Shown: one piece after another, positions 1 to 9,106 of the stretch
Layout of the letters: every line of letters starts with the position of its first letter
Position numbering within the stretch: position 1 is the stretch's first letter
Assembly (NCBI GenBank): GCA_902801165.1
Contig: CADCHI010000015.1
Span: 30,163 to 94,162, forward strand
Length of the DNA stretch: 64,000 nt
Source of the DNA: an uncultured Eubacteriales bacterium
GTDB lineage: Bacteria; Bacillota; Clostridia; Christensenellales; Aristaeellaceae
Direction of reading: 5' to 3'
Position numbers and translations under genes: made by a program
Notes under the pieces: model-generated
The model's database searches: none
What the model was told of the DNA's origin: nothing
What the model saw: only the letters and a program-made list of their open reading frames with translations

Positions 1-234
1 GTTCGCCCGCCAGGGCAGCACGCAGAAGGTGGCCATCATGGTGGCGTCGTCGTCCTCGAAGGCCGCCCACCGGCTGTCCCAGTGCACGTCCTCCAGGGAG
101 CGTGGGTTCTCCGTCTTCTCCCGGACAAACGCCTCCGGCGTCTGCTTCGCGCCGTGCATCGGAAATTCAAAGGCCAGCGCCGACAGCTGGGCGCAGCGCT
201 TGAGCTCGTCCCTGCGGATCTTGCGGATGATCAT
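1..234 (-). CDS. GNAT family N-acetyltransferase, Eis-like (3' end outside window)
   Basis: Only the first 78 codons are inside the window; the gene runs off the left edge. The N-terminus (MIIRKIRRDELKRC...) followed by W-AAFEDD and an M-A-F-V-P stretch resembles the start of Eis-type GNAT acetyltransferases, which transfer an acetyl group from CoA to an amine. The ATG at 234 is preceded by AAGGAGGGG at a good distance and by a TTGACA/TATGAT promoter. The acetyl-CoA binding motif would lie beyond the edge, so substrate and full family cannot be judged here. Confidence 0.6.
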   Translation of the reverse strand, partial: MIIRKIRRDELKRCAQLSALAFEFPMHGAKQTPEAFVREKTENPRSLEDVHWDSRWAAFEDDDATMMATFCVLPWRAN

Positions 235-257
235 AAGGCTCTTCCCCTCCTTTTGCT

Positions 258-287
258 ATCATAGCGGAAAAGGCGCGCGCTTGTCAA
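258..287 (-). promoter_or_regulatory. promoter of the GNAT gene
   Basis: On the minus strand TTGACA (282-287), an 18-base spacer and TATGAT (258-263) form a near-consensus sigma-A promoter 24 bases ahead of the GNAT start codon. Confidence 0.65.
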
Positions 288-424
288 TGTGCCGCCTTGG
301 CGGGATTTTCTCTTTAAACTGAAAACCTTCAAGCCTGGTTTAAGGTTTCCGCCGTACAATGCCTTCGTAATCCGGAAGCGGACCGCTTCCGACGCCCCAT
401 CGACGCGATATGGAGGTATTGAAC

Positions 425-1654
425 ATGAAACGCATGATAAACAAATTCCTTTCTCTGGCGCTCAGCGCGCTGCTGCTGGCCGCCCTTCCCCTCGGAACGG
501 CCCTGGCGGAGGACGCCGCGCAGGCCATCGACCTCGACGGCATCGACGGACAGCTGGTGATCGACAGCGCCGGCGCCTATCGCCTCTCCGGCACCCTCGA
601 GGGCAGCGTGTTCGTCGATCCCGGCGCGGGCGACGTGACGCTGATCCTGGACGGCGCGACCATCGAGAGCGCCGACACCGCGGGCATCACCGCCGTCAGC
701 AGCGATTCCCTGACCATCGTCCTCGCGGAGGGCACGGAGAACACCGTGTCCGACGGCGGCAGCGACGACACCTACGACGCGGCCATCTACAGCGCCGTGG
801 CGCTGACCTTCGACGGCGACGGCACGCTGACGGTGAACGGCAACAACCAGGAGGGCATCAGCACCGACGGCGCCGACATGACCTTCAACGGCGGCGTCTA
901 CACCGTCACCTCCCGGGACGACGGCATCAACGCGGGCGGCGACGGCGGCATCATCACCTTCAACGGCGGCGCGTTCACCATCAACGCCTCCGGCGACGGC
1001 ATCGACTCCAACGCCTCCGCGGTGTTCAACGGCGGCTCGATCTACGTGATCGGCAGCGCGGCCGGCGGCGACGCGGGCATCGACACCGACGAGGGCTACG
1101 CCATCTACGGCGGCAGCGTCATCGCCATCGGCACCGACATGATCGAAGCGCCCTCCGCGGATACCACCCAGGCCACCCTGGCCCTGACCCTGGACGAGGC
1201 CGTCGCCGAGGGCAGCGCGGTCGCCCTCGTGGACGCGAACGGCGACACCGTCGCGGAATTCGCGGCGCTCCAGTCCTTCCGCACGCTGATCGTCAGCAGT
1301 ACCGCTCTGACGGAGGGCAGCTACCGCCTGCTCGTCGACGGCGAGGCGGTCGCCATTGACGGCTCGGACAGCGTGGAACTCAACGGCACCGTTACCAGCG
1401 TCGGCAGCGCGGGCCCCGGCGACATGAACCCCGGCGGCATGGAATTCCCCGAAGGCATGGAGCCCCCGGAGGGCATGGAGCATCCCGAAGGTATGGAACC
1501 CCCGGAGGGCATGGAACACCCCGACGGCATGGAGCCCCCGGAGGGCATGGAATTCCCCGGCGGCCAGCCCGGCGAGCGCCCGGCCATGCCGGACGGACAG
1601 CCCAGCGAACCGCCTGCCGACGAAGTCCCCGAAGCGGCAGTCGACGCGGATTGA
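425..1654 (+). CDS. secreted carbohydrate-binding domain protein (Cthe_2159/DUF4353 type)
   Basis: A 409-residue exported protein. Residues 1-24 are a signal peptide ending ...GTALA. Residues about 30-250 form repeated turns (FNGG, DGI, ISTDGAD) typical of the right-handed beta-helix carbohydrate-binding domain described for Cthe_2159, which binds acidic plant polysaccharide and calcium; the many Asp/Gly turns fit. After a beta-rich linker the C-terminus (about 340-385) is a run of E-G-M-E-P-P repeats. The ATG at 410 is rejected because it overlaps the GGAGG that serves the ATG at 425. A strong terminator follows, so it appears monocistronic. The exact ligand is unknown. Confidence 0.75.
   Translation: MKRMINKFLSLALSALLLAALPLGTALAEDAAQAIDLDGIDGQLVIDSAGAYRLSGTLEGSVFVDPGAGDVTLILDGATIESADTAGITAVSSDSLTIVLAEGTENTVSDGGSDDTYDAAIYSAVALTFDGDGTLTVNGNNQEGISTDGADMTFNGGVYTVTSRDDGINAGGDGGIITFNGGAFTINASGDGIDSNASAVFNGGSIYVIGSAAGGDAGIDTDEGYAIYGGSVIAIGTDMIEAPSADTTQATLALTLDEAVAEGSAVALVDANGDTVAEFAALQSFRTLIVSSTALTEGSYRLLVDGEAVAIDGSDSVELNGTVTSVGSAGPGDMNPGGMEFPEGMEPPEGMEHPEGMEPPEGMEHPDGMEPPEGMEFPGGQPGERPAMPDGQPSEPPADEVPEAAVDAD
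1438..1560 (+). repeat. in-gene tandem repeat coding (F/P/H)PEGMEP units
   Basis: Seven or so imperfect 18-base units coding M-E-(F/P/H)-P-(E/D)-G lie near the 3' end of the carbohydrate-binding protein gene. They give a methionine- and proline-rich acidic tail of unknown role; variation in copy number between strains is likely. Confidence 0.8.
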
Positions 1655-1684
1655 GCGCATTCCCGCAAAAGTTTTGTCCTCCAG

Positions 1685-1722
1685 GGCCTGTGTGTTTCCA
1701 AACCTTAACACACAGGCCTTTT
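1685..1722 (+). terminator. rho-independent terminator of the carbohydrate-binding protein gene
   Basis: A perfect 12-base-pair stem (GGCCTGTGTGTT at 1685-1696 with AACACACAGGCC at 1707-1718) is followed by TTTT. Confidence 0.85.
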
Positions 1723-1747
1723 CAAACCCATTTATTTATCGTATAAT
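1719..1747 (+). promoter_or_regulatory. probable promoter of pta
   Basis: TATAAT at 1742-1747 is a perfect -10 box; the -35 (TTTTCA, 1719-1724, spacer 17) is weak and abuts the preceding terminator. It lies 61 bases upstream of the pta start. Confidence 0.5.
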
Positions 1748-1808
1748 AGTAGAGATGAAATATAATCCCGGTCCTTGCGGGCGGGATGATAAAGTGGAGG
1801 AATTTGAC

Positions 1809-2758
<950 letters not shown>

Positions 2759-2766
2759 GGCTGTTT

Positions 2767-2963
2767 CGGAGGGGGATTAGCTTCCCCCTCCGAGGCCTCC
2801 CCCCTGACAGATTTTGCTTGAGGTGTAAAGCCTCCGGCCGCAAAATCTGCAAGGAAGGAATTTTCCCTCCGGAAAATGGGATTTCCCTGCGAGAAAATAT
2901 CCCACGTCCCCGCCGCACATGTCGCCGGGGACGATTGAAAGTCGGGGCGCTCACGCCCCCGAC
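2767..2963 (+). other. pta-ackA intercistronic region with a series of hairpins
   Basis: The 241-base gap holds no gene but successive inverted repeats: CGGAGGGGGA/TCCCCCTCCG (2767-2792), CAGATTTTGC/GCAAAATCTG (2808-2849), TTTTCC/GGAAAA (2861-2876), GTCCCCG/CGGGGAC (2906-2932) and GTCGGGG/CCCCGAC (2941-2963). None has a clear T-run, so they look more like processing or stability elements, or a dispersed repeat, than a simple terminator. Confidence 0.6.
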
Positions 2964-2999
2964 ACCCCCGTCAAATTTGTTTTACAGGAGTGTTGTCAT

Positions 3000-4250
3000 A
3001 TGAAAATTTTGGTTATCAACGCCGGTTCCTCCTCCCTGAAGTTCCAGCTCATCGACATGGACAACGAGTCCGTCATCGCCAAGGGCCTGGTCGAGCGCAT
3101 CGGCACCGTCGATCCCACCACCGACCTGACCTACAGCTGGGGCGACCAGAAGATCAAGGAGAAGCAGCTCAAGAAGGCCAAGACCCACGCAGAGGCCATG
3201 TCCGTGGTTCTGGACGTGCTGGTGGGCAAGGACTGCACCGCCTCCGAGTACAACGCCGACGACGGCAAGCCGCACCTGGTGAACATCGGCGTCATCTCTG
3301 ACCTGAAGGAGATCGGCGCGGTGGGCCACCGCGTGCTGCACGGCGGCGAGAAGTTCACCGCCTCCTGCCTGATCGACGACGCTTGCATCGCCGCCATCGA
3401 GGAGAACATCCCCCTGGGCCCCCTGCACAACCCCGCCAACCTGATGGGCATTCGCGCCTGCCAGGAGGTCCTGCCGGACGTGCCCCAGGTGGCCGTGTTC
3501 GACACCGCCTTCCATCAGACCATGCCCCCCAAGGCGTTCCGCTACGCCATCCCCAATGAGTACTACACCGAGCTGCACATCCGCAAGTACGGCTTCCACG
3601 GCACCTCCCACCGCTACATCGCGGCCCGCAGCCAGGAGCTGCTGAACCTGCCCAAGGGCAACAAGGTCATCATCTGCCACCTGGGCAACGGCTCCTCCCT
3701 GTCCGCCTGCGTGGACGGCAAGTGCGTGGACACCTCCATGGGCATCACGCCTCTGGACGGCCTGGTGATGGGCACCCGCTGCGGCACCCTGGACCCCGCC
3801 GTGGTCGAGTTCATCTGCAACCGCAAGAACATGACCCCCACCGAGGTCCTGACCATGATGAACAAGAAGTCCGGTCTGCTGGGCCTGGCGGGCGATTCCG
3901 ATATGCGCAATGTCACCGCGCGCTATGACGCCGGCGAAGAGGACGCCAAGCTGGCCATCGAGATGTGGGCCTACGTGCTGAAGAAGTACATCGGCTCCTT
4001 CGCCGCGGCCATGGGCGGCGTGGACGCCATCATCTTCACCGCCGGCATCGGCGAGAACCACGTCCGCGCCCGCGAGTGGGCCGTCGAGGGCCTGGAGTTC
4101 ATGGGCATCAAGATCGACCACGAGAAGAACGTTGCCGCCCGCGGCGAGGCGAAGATCTCCGCCGACGACAGCAAGGTCCAGGTCTGGGTCATCCCCACCG
4201 ACGAGGAGCTGGCCATCGCCCGCGACACCCTGGAGCTCTCTACAAAATAA
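3000..4250 (+). CDS. ackA: acetate kinase
   Basis: A 416-residue protein, close to the family's usual 400. It transfers phosphate between acetyl phosphate and ADP to make acetate and ATP, the last step of acetate fermentation. Visible signatures are the N-terminal phosphate-binding N-A-G-S-S-S-L-K-F (residues 6-14), the H-R-V-L-H-G-G block, VFDTAFHQTMP, FHGTSHRY, the adenosine-binding HLGNGSS and the C-terminal FTAGIGEN. The ATG at 3000 follows ACAGGAG. It lies downstream of pta in the same direction with a hairpin-rich gap, as in other acetogenic Firmicutes. Cytoplasmic. Nothing is missing, in contrast to pta. Confidence 0.97.
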   Translation: MKILVINAGSSSLKFQLIDMDNESVIAKGLVERIGTVDPTTDLTYSWGDQKIKEKQLKKAKTHAEAMSVVLDVLVGKDCTASEYNADDGKPHLVNIGVISDLKEIGAVGHRVLHGGEKFTASCLIDDACIAAIEENIPLGPLHNPANLMGIRACQEVLPDVPQVAVFDTAFHQTMPPKAFRYAIPNEYYTELHIRKYGFHGTSHRYIAARSQELLNLPKGNKVIICHLGNGSSLSACVDGKCVDTSMGITPLDGLVMGTRCGTLDPAVVEFICNRKNMTPTEVLTMMNKKSGLLGLAGDSDMRNVTARYDAGEEDAKLAIEMWAYVLKKYIGSFAAAMGGVDAIIFTAGIGENHVRAREWAVEGLEFMGIKIDHEKNVAARGEAKISADDSKVQVWVIPTDEELAIARDTLELSTK

Positions 4251-4256
4251 GAGCTT

Positions 4257-4349
4257 TGATTTAGAGTTAAGAGTGAAGAGTTTAGAGTTAAGAGTGATTA
4301 ATGTATGTGCATTTTCATCTGAACTCTTAACTCTAAACTCTGAACTCTG
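4257..4349. repeat. low-complexity inverted arms (AGAGTTTAGAGTTAAGAGT type)
   Basis: Runs of TTTAGAGTTAAGAGTGA (4258-4297) face their complement ACTCTTAACTCTAAACTCTG (4322-4349) across a short loop, giving a long imperfect hairpin after ackA. Similar low-complexity arms occur at 47264, 58513 and 62208. Confidence 0.75.
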
Positions 4350-4359
4350 AAAATTTAAC

Positions 4360-4388
4360 TTGCTATTCGCCGCGCAAGCGTATATAAT
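4360..4388 (+). promoter_or_regulatory. promoter of the yceD-rpmF operon
   Basis: TTGCTA (4360-4365), a 17-base spacer and a perfect TATAAT (4383-4388) stand 24 bases before the start codon. Confidence 0.75.
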
Positions 4389-4411
4389 AGCAAAGGTTAG
4401 GGGGTATTGGG

Positions 4412-4924
4412 TTGGCATTGGATGTCAGCAAGGCGCTGAAAAATCCCGGGCAGGTCTATCCCTTCACGGCAGCCGTCGCGCTGCCGGAGATGGAGGTGCT
4501 CAGCGATCCCGTCCGCTTCGAGGACGTTCGGGTCGAGGGCGAGTTCTTCTGCACCGGAGATCACCGGATCAGCCTGAGGGCCGACGCCGAGACGACGGCG
4601 CATTCCCGCTGTTCCCGCTGCCTGGAGCCCGTGGAGGTTCCCGTGCGCGCGCAGATCGACGCCCTGTACGCCAAGGAGCCTGACCCCGAAGACCCCGACC
4701 TCTACAGCTTCGAAGCCAACGCGCTGGAGCTGGAGGACGCCGTCAGGGACGCCCTGCTGCTGGAGCTCCCCCTGCAGTTCTTCTGTAAGCCGGACTGCAA
4801 GGGCCTGTGCCCGGTATGCGGCGTCAACCTGAACCGGGAAACCTGCACATGCCAGGAGGGCAACGTTACTACCGGCCCCTTTTCGGCATTGAAGTCAATT
4901 GTGCTAAATGATGAGGAGGTGTAA
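4412..4924 (+). CDS. YceD family protein (DUF177)
   Basis: A 170-residue YceD/DUF177 protein, almost always encoded directly before ribosomal protein L32, and linked in the literature to 23S rRNA/large-subunit biogenesis. The start is a TTG at 4412 with AGGGGG seven bases upstream. Conserved features are C-S-R-C-L-E (about residues 68-73) in the first half and a C-terminal cysteine pair block FFCKPDCKGLCPVCGVNLN-x-x-x-C-x-C (about 127-152) that looks like a metal site. It ends two bases before rpmF, so the two are cotranscribed from the promoter at 4360. Confidence 0.9.
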   Translation: MALDVSKALKNPGQVYPFTAAVALPEMEVLSDPVRFEDVRVEGEFFCTGDHRISLRADAETTAHSRCSRCLEPVEVPVRAQIDALYAKEPDPEDPDLYSFEANALELEDAVRDALLLELPLQFFCKPDCKGLCPVCGVNLNRETCTCQEGNVTTGPFSALKSIVLNDEEV

Positions 4925-4926
4925 CA

Positions 4927-5115
4927 ATGGCCACTCCCAAGGGAAAAGTCTCCAAAGCCAGAAGAAATTCTCGCCGCAGCGCTCATTGGAAGCTGTCCGC
5001 GCCGGGCATCGTGAAGTGCCCCCGCTGCGCCAAGATGAAGCTGAGCCACCGCGTGTGCAAGTTCTGCGGTTATTATGACGGCCAGGAGATCATCAAGGTT
5101 GAAGCCGCGAAGTAA
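4927..5115 (+). CDS. rpmF: 50S ribosomal protein L32
   Basis: A 62-residue L32 with the usual N-terminus (MATPKGKVSKARRN) and a zinc ribbon CPRC ... CKFC. It is a component of the large ribosomal subunit. GAGGTG lies before the start and the gene is coupled to the upstream YceD gene; a terminator follows at once. The usual Firmicutes neighbour plsX is absent downstream. Confidence 0.97.
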   Translation: MATPKGKVSKARRNSRRSAHWKLSAPGIVKCPRCAKMKLSHRVCKFCGYYDGQEIIKVEAAK

Positions 5116-5132
5116 TTCGCGCCGAGCCCAAA

Positions 5133-5162
5133 GCCCGTCCGGCACTGCCGGGCGGGTTTTTT
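5133..5162 (+). terminator. rho-independent terminator after rpmF
   Basis: GCCCGTCCGGCA pairs with TGCCGGGCGGG, followed by six T residues. Confidence 0.88.
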
Positions 5163-5183
5163 GACCCCCGAACGCATTTCCCC

Positions 5184-5212
5184 TTGCCTGAACCCGCCCG
5201 GTATGGTATGAT
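5184..5212 (+). promoter_or_regulatory. promoter of the VOC-DUF2461 pair
   Basis: TTGCCT (5184-5189), 17-base spacer, TATGAT (5207-5212), 34 bases before the VOC gene start. Confidence 0.65.
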
Positions 5213-5246
5213 GAATCCAGAATTCCCATTGAAAGAGGTGGCCCCG

Positions 5247-5603
5247 ATGAAGCTGAACACCATCACCATCGCCGTGACCGACATGGAGCGCACCATCGCC
5301 TTCTACCGGGCGATGGCCCAGCTGAAGGTCATCCGGCGCTTCAACCCCGGCCAGGGAGAGATCGCCTTCATGGCCGACCGGGAGGGCGACACCGCCCTGG
5401 AGTTTATCCAGCGGCCCGAGCTGGAGCCCGTGCGGGCCACGGGGCTGACGCTGCGCTTCCAGACCCGGGGCGCCCTCGAGCCCCTGCGGGAGCAGGCCTT
5501 CGCCATGGGCTACGCCCCCTCCCCCATCCAGTCCCAGCCGCCCAAGCCCGTCCACTTCACGGTGACGGACCCCAACGGGCTGCGCGTGGAGTTCTCCAAG
5601 TGA
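5247..5603 (+). CDS. VOC (glyoxalase/bleomycin resistance) family protein
   Basis: A 118-residue single VOC domain. The N-terminus (ITIAVTDMERTIAFYRAM) is the classical first beta-alpha unit and the C-terminus (VHFTVTDPNGLRVEFSK) the last metal-side strand with D-P-N-G. Such proteins act as glyoxalases, dioxygenases or antibiotic-binding proteins; the family member cannot be told from sequence alone. The ATG at 5247 has AAAGAGGTG at the right distance. It is followed closely by the DUF2461 gene. Confidence 0.85.
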   Translation: MKLNTITIAVTDMERTIAFYRAMAQLKVIRRFNPGQGEIAFMADREGDTALEFIQRPELEPVRATGLTLRFQTRGALEPLREQAFAMGYAPSPIQSQPPKPVHFTVTDPNGLRVEFSK

Positions 5604-5624
5604 CCACAGCGAGGTAACCCTTCC

Positions 5625-6317
5625 ATGTTTCAAGGCTTTTCACAGCAGACCGGCGACTTCCTCTGGAGTCTCGCCCTCAACAACGACCGCACCTGGTTCA
5701 AGGCGAACAAGCAGACCTTTGAGGACGTGCTGAACCAGCCCTTCCGGGCCCTGGCCGCGGACACCCTGGCCCGTATGCAGGCCCTCTATCCGTCCCAGGA
5801 CTTCCAGTCCCACGTCTCCCGCATCTACCGCGACGCCCGCCGCCTCTTCGGCAGGGGACCCTTCAAGGACCACCTCTGGTTCACCATCCACAGCGGCGAC
5901 CGCCACGCGGTGGGTCCCATGTTCTGGTTTGAGGTGGACCGCGTGTCCTGGTCCTACGGCATGGGCATCTGGGACGACTCCACGGACGTGCCCGCAGCCT
6001 TCCGCGCCGCGGTGGACGCCGATCCCGCCCGCTTCGAGGCCCTGGTGCGGGACATCGCCGGCTACGGTCCCTACAAGCTGTGGGGCCCGGAGTACAAGCG
6101 GCCCAAGGGCGACCGGGGTGAGCTGCTGAACCCCTGGTACAACCGCAAGCACTTCAGCGTCGGCTACGAGCACGGCTACGGCGGCCCGCTGTTCGACGAG
6201 ACCCTGCCGGACGTCCTCGTCCGGGACTTCCAGCGGCTGATGCCCATGTACCACTTCCTGAAGGAGGTCTACAACGCCGTGCTGATCGAGCGCGCAGGCC
6301 GCCCGGGCAAGGGGTGA
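5625..6317 (+). CDS. DUF2461 domain-containing protein (TIGR02453 family)
   Basis: A 230-residue cytoplasmic protein that fits DUF2461/TIGR02453: it starts with F-x-x-F-S-x-x-T-x-x-F-L-x-x-L-x-x-N-N-D-R-x-W-F-K (residues 2-27), then has the conserved RIYRDARRLFGRGPFKDHLW and a basic WYNRKHFSVGY segment. The biochemical role of the family is unknown. GAGGTAA precedes the ATG; it probably shares the promoter at 5184 with the VOC gene 22 bases upstream. Confidence 0.88.
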   Translation: MFQGFSQQTGDFLWSLALNNDRTWFKANKQTFEDVLNQPFRALAADTLARMQALYPSQDFQSHVSRIYRDARRLFGRGPFKDHLWFTIHSGDRHAVGPMFWFEVDRVSWSYGMGIWDDSTDVPAAFRAAVDADPARFEALVRDIAGYGPYKLWGPEYKRPKGDRGELLNPWYNRKHFSVGYEHGYGGPLFDETLPDVLVRDFQRLMPMYHFLKEVYNAVLIERAGRPGKG

Positions 6318-6330
6318 ACAAGAGAACAGA

Positions 6331-6376
6331 CAGCGCAGGCGCGGAACGCCATCGGCATTCCGCGCCTGCGCTGTTT
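6331..6376. terminator. bidirectional terminator between DUF2461 and SPOR-like genes
   Basis: CAGCGCAGGCGCGGAA pairs perfectly with TTCCGCGCCTGCGCTG around an eleven-base loop or less, followed by TTT; it sits between two convergent genes. Confidence 0.8.
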
Positions 6377-6389
6377 CCATGAGAACTCA

Positions 6390-7181
6390 CTATTGCCCCT
6401 TCAAGCCCCTCTGGAACTCCCACTGGCCGAGGAAGCCGGCGATCTGGGCGCAGCGGGCCATGCCGGAGAGGGTCGCGCCGGCCTCCGAGCGGCTGTCCGC
6501 GAGGGTCCGCTGCATGGCCGCCAGCGAGCGAAGCTGCTCCGCCAGCGCGGCGCACAGCCGGTTCTCACCGGGGAGGCTCTCCAGCGCCCCGGCGGCCTGT
6601 TCGGCCTCGGTGGTCGCCACGGCACAGAGCGTGCGCGCCGCGTCCCCGCCGAGCTCGCCCCGATCCAGCTGCAGGGCGATCTGCCCCAGCTGCCGCGCCT
6701 GCTCCCGCAGGGTGGCATCCGCCCCGGCGATGGCCTCGATCTGGGCCTCGGAGGCGGTGATCCGCAGCTTCAACCGGTCCGCCTCCAGGTGGATCACCCC
6801 GGCCTCGAGCCCCGCCTCCCGGGAGAGCCGTTCGGCGATGCGCTCGGCCTCGCCCTTGGAGTCGTACACCGCGCCCAGCACCTGCCAGGCGTCCTCCAGC
6901 CGGGCCACGTAGCCCGCCGCGCCCCGGGCGCTGTAGGCGGCGGCCTGGAGCCGGGCCTCCTCGGGGGCGTCGCATTGGGCCATGGTCACGCACCAGCCCT
7001 CCAGCGGCGGCAGCTCGATCTCGCTGGTCACCCTCGGCGCGGCGGAGACGCTCTCCACCACATCCGGCCTGGCCGCGCTCAGCGTCAGCACGTACACCAC
7101 CAGCATGGTCACGCACAGGGCGATGGCCCAGGCCAGCGCCGTGGGCCGCTCCCGCCGCACCCGAACCCGCGTCACACTCAA
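6390..7181 (-). CDS. membrane-anchored SPOR-like domain protein
   Basis: A 263-residue protein with a basic N-terminus, one membrane segment (about residues 15-36) and then WCVTMAQCDAPEEARLQAAAYSARGAAGYV, a pattern seen in SPOR domains, which bind denuded peptidoglycan glycan strands. The remainder is alanine/glutamate-rich helix. It is probably anchored in the membrane with the bulk outside. The best start is TTG at 7181, seven bases after GGGAGG; a GTG at 7175 is possible. It lies downstream of the ABC exporter genes on the same strand. Its partners are unknown. Confidence 0.6.
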   Translation of the reverse strand: MSVTRVRVRRERPTALAWAIALCVTMLVVYVLTLSAARPDVVESVSAAPRVTSEIELPPLEGWCVTMAQCDAPEEARLQAAAYSARGAAGYVARLEDAWQVLGAVYDSKGEAERIAERLSREAGLEAGVIHLEADRLKLRITASEAQIEAIAGADATLREQARQLGQIALQLDRGELGGDAARTLCAVATTEAEQAAGALESLPGENRLCAALAEQLRSLAAMQRTLADSRSEAGATLSGMARCAQIAGFLGQWEFQRGLKGQ

Positions 7182-7285
7182 GGCGGCACCTCCCCCGCAT
7201 TGCTCTCGAAAAAGCGTATGCGAAGAGGTGCCGCCTTTATGTGGAATTCTCGGTCAATTGTCGAAGCGCGGACGCGCTCCCCTTC

Positions 7286-9106
7286 TCACCCCTCGGCCGC
7301 GGCGAACTGGCTGTTGTACAGTTCGGCGTAGAACCCGTTCTTCGCCAGCAGCGACTGGTGATTGCCCTGCTCCACGATATGGCCGTCCCGCATCACCAGG
7401 ATCACGTCGGCCTCCCGTATGGTGGACAGCCGGTGGGCCACCACGAAGCTGGTGCGGCCCTTCATCATCCGGGCGAAGGCGGACTGAATCCGCAGCTCCG
7501 TGCGGGTGTCGATGGAGGAGGTCGCCTCGTCCAGGATCAGCATCGGCGGCAGCCAGAGCGACTCGTCGCCCTCCCCGGATGCCTGGTCGCCCGAGAGCAT
7601 CACCCGGCTGATGCACAGCAGCTGCTTCTGTCCCTGGGACAGCTGGCCGCCGTCCTCGCCGATCACGGTGTCATAGCCCTCCGGCAGCCGCATTATGAAG
7701 GAGTGGGCATGGGCCGCCTTCGCCGCGGCCACGACCTCCGCCTCCGTCGCGTCGGGCCGTCCCATGGCGATGTTCTCCCGCACGGTGCCCCGCTTGAGCC
7801 AGGTCTCCTGCAGCACCATGCCGTAGGCCGCCCGCAGGCTCTTCCGGGGAATCCGGCGGATGTCCCGCCCCTCCACCGATATGCTGCCTGCGTCCACGTC
7901 GTAAAAGCGCATCAGCAGGTTGATCAGCGTGGTCTTTCCGCAGCCCGTGGGGCCCACGATGGCCACCCGCTGGCCGGGGCACACCGACAGGTTGAAGTTT
8001 TCGATCAGCTTCCGGTCCGGGCTGTAGGAGAAGCACACGTCCCGCCACTCCACCTGGCCCCGCACCGCCTCCAGCGGCGCGGCGCCCGGGGCGTCCGGCG
8101 CCTGGGCGGGGGCCTCGATCAGCTCGAACAGCCGCGCCGCGCAGGCGATGGCGTTCTGCAGCTCCGTCACCACGCCGGAGATCTCGTTGAAGGGCTTGGT
8201 GTACTGGTTGGCGTAGCTCAGGAAGGCCGTCAGCATGCCCACGGTCATGGCGCTGCCGGGGGCCAGGGCCACCAGCGCGCCGGACAGCGCCACCAAGGCG
8301 TACACCACCGAGTTGACGAACCGGGTGGCCGGATTCGTGATCGAGGAGAAGAACGTGGCCTTCAGCGAGCAGTCCCGCAGGCGCTCGTTGATCTCGTCGA
8401 AGGTCTCCGTCTCCGCCGACTCCCGGCCGTAGGCCTGCACCACCTTCAGATTGCCGATGCGCTCGTCGATGAAGCCGGTCTGCTCGCCCCGGGTCTGGGA
8501 CTGCTGCCGAAACAGCGCATAGGTCCGCTTGGCGATGAACCGCGCCACGAACAGCGACAGCGGCGTCACCGCCACCACCACCAGCGTGATCAGTGGGTTC
8601 TGGGTAAACATGAAGCCCAGCGTGAACAGGATCGTCAGTACGCCGGAAAACAGCTGGGTGAAGCCCATCAGCAGGCCGTCGGCGAACTGGTCCGCGTCGG
8701 CGATCACCCGGCTGACGGTCTCGCCGTGGGGATGCGCGTCGATGTAGCTCAGGGGCAGCGCCTGGATGTGGGCCAGCGCCTCCTCCCGCAGGTCCCGCAC
8801 CACGTCGAAGGTGATGCGGTTGTTGGTCACGTTCATGATCCATTGGCCCAGGGCCGTCAGCGCCACGCACAGTCCGATGCGCCACAGCAACGGCCAGATG
8901 ATCTCGAACCGCACCGCGCCCGCGCCGATGATGCCGTCGATGGCGCGGCCCACCAGCACCGGCACGGCCAGCGTCAGCAGCACCGTGGCCGCCGACAGCG
9001 CGAGCGACAGCAACACCAGCCAGCGGTAGCGACCAATGTGGTTCAGCACCTTCTTCAGCGTCGCCAGCTGACCCCTGGGGGAAGCGTTCCGCTCTCTGCG
9101 CGTCAT
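7286..9106 (-). CDS. ABC exporter half-transporter, canonical-site subunit
   Basis: A 606-residue fused membrane/ATPase protein: six membrane helices (about 25-315) then the nucleotide-binding domain with Walker A G-P-T-G-C-G-K-T-T (385-393), Q-loop VLQETW, signature LSQGQ (489-493), Walker B MLILDE with catalytic Glu527, and H-loop AHRLS. About 15 extra residues (SGDQASGEGDESLWLP, about 505-520) are inserted between signature helix and Walker B, where relatives have a few residues. Signature LSQGQ and intact Glu match the TM288-type half of heterodimeric exporters. The ATG overlaps the stop of the partner gene (ATGA), so the two are translationally coupled. Substrate (lipid, drug or peptide) unknown. 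Confidence 0.92.
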   Translation of the reverse strand: MTRRERNASPRGQLATLKKVLNHIGRYRWLVLLSLALSAATVLLTLAVPVLVGRAIDGIIGAGAVRFEIIWPLLWRIGLCVALTALGQWIMNVTNNRITFDVVRDLREEALAHIQALPLSYIDAHPHGETVSRVIADADQFADGLLMGFTQLFSGVLTILFTLGFMFTQNPLITLVVVAVTPLSLFVARFIAKRTYALFRQQSQTRGEQTGFIDERIGNLKVVQAYGRESAETETFDEINERLRDCSLKATFFSSITNPATRFVNSVVYALVALSGALVALAPGSAMTVGMLTAFLSYANQYTKPFNEISGVVTELQNAIACAARLFELIEAPAQAPDAPGAAPLEAVRGQVEWRDVCFSYSPDRKLIENFNLSVCPGQRVAIVGPTGCGKTTLINLLMRFYDVDAGSISVEGRDIRRIPRKSLRAAYGMVLQETWLKRGTVRENIAMGRPDATEAEVVAAAKAAHAHSFIMRLPEGYDTVIGEDGGQLSQGQKQLLCISRVMLSGDQASGEGDESLWLPPMLILDEATSSIDTRTELRIQSAFARMMKGRTSFVVAHRLSTIREADVILVMRDGHIVEQGNHQSLLAKNGFYAELYNSQFAAAEG

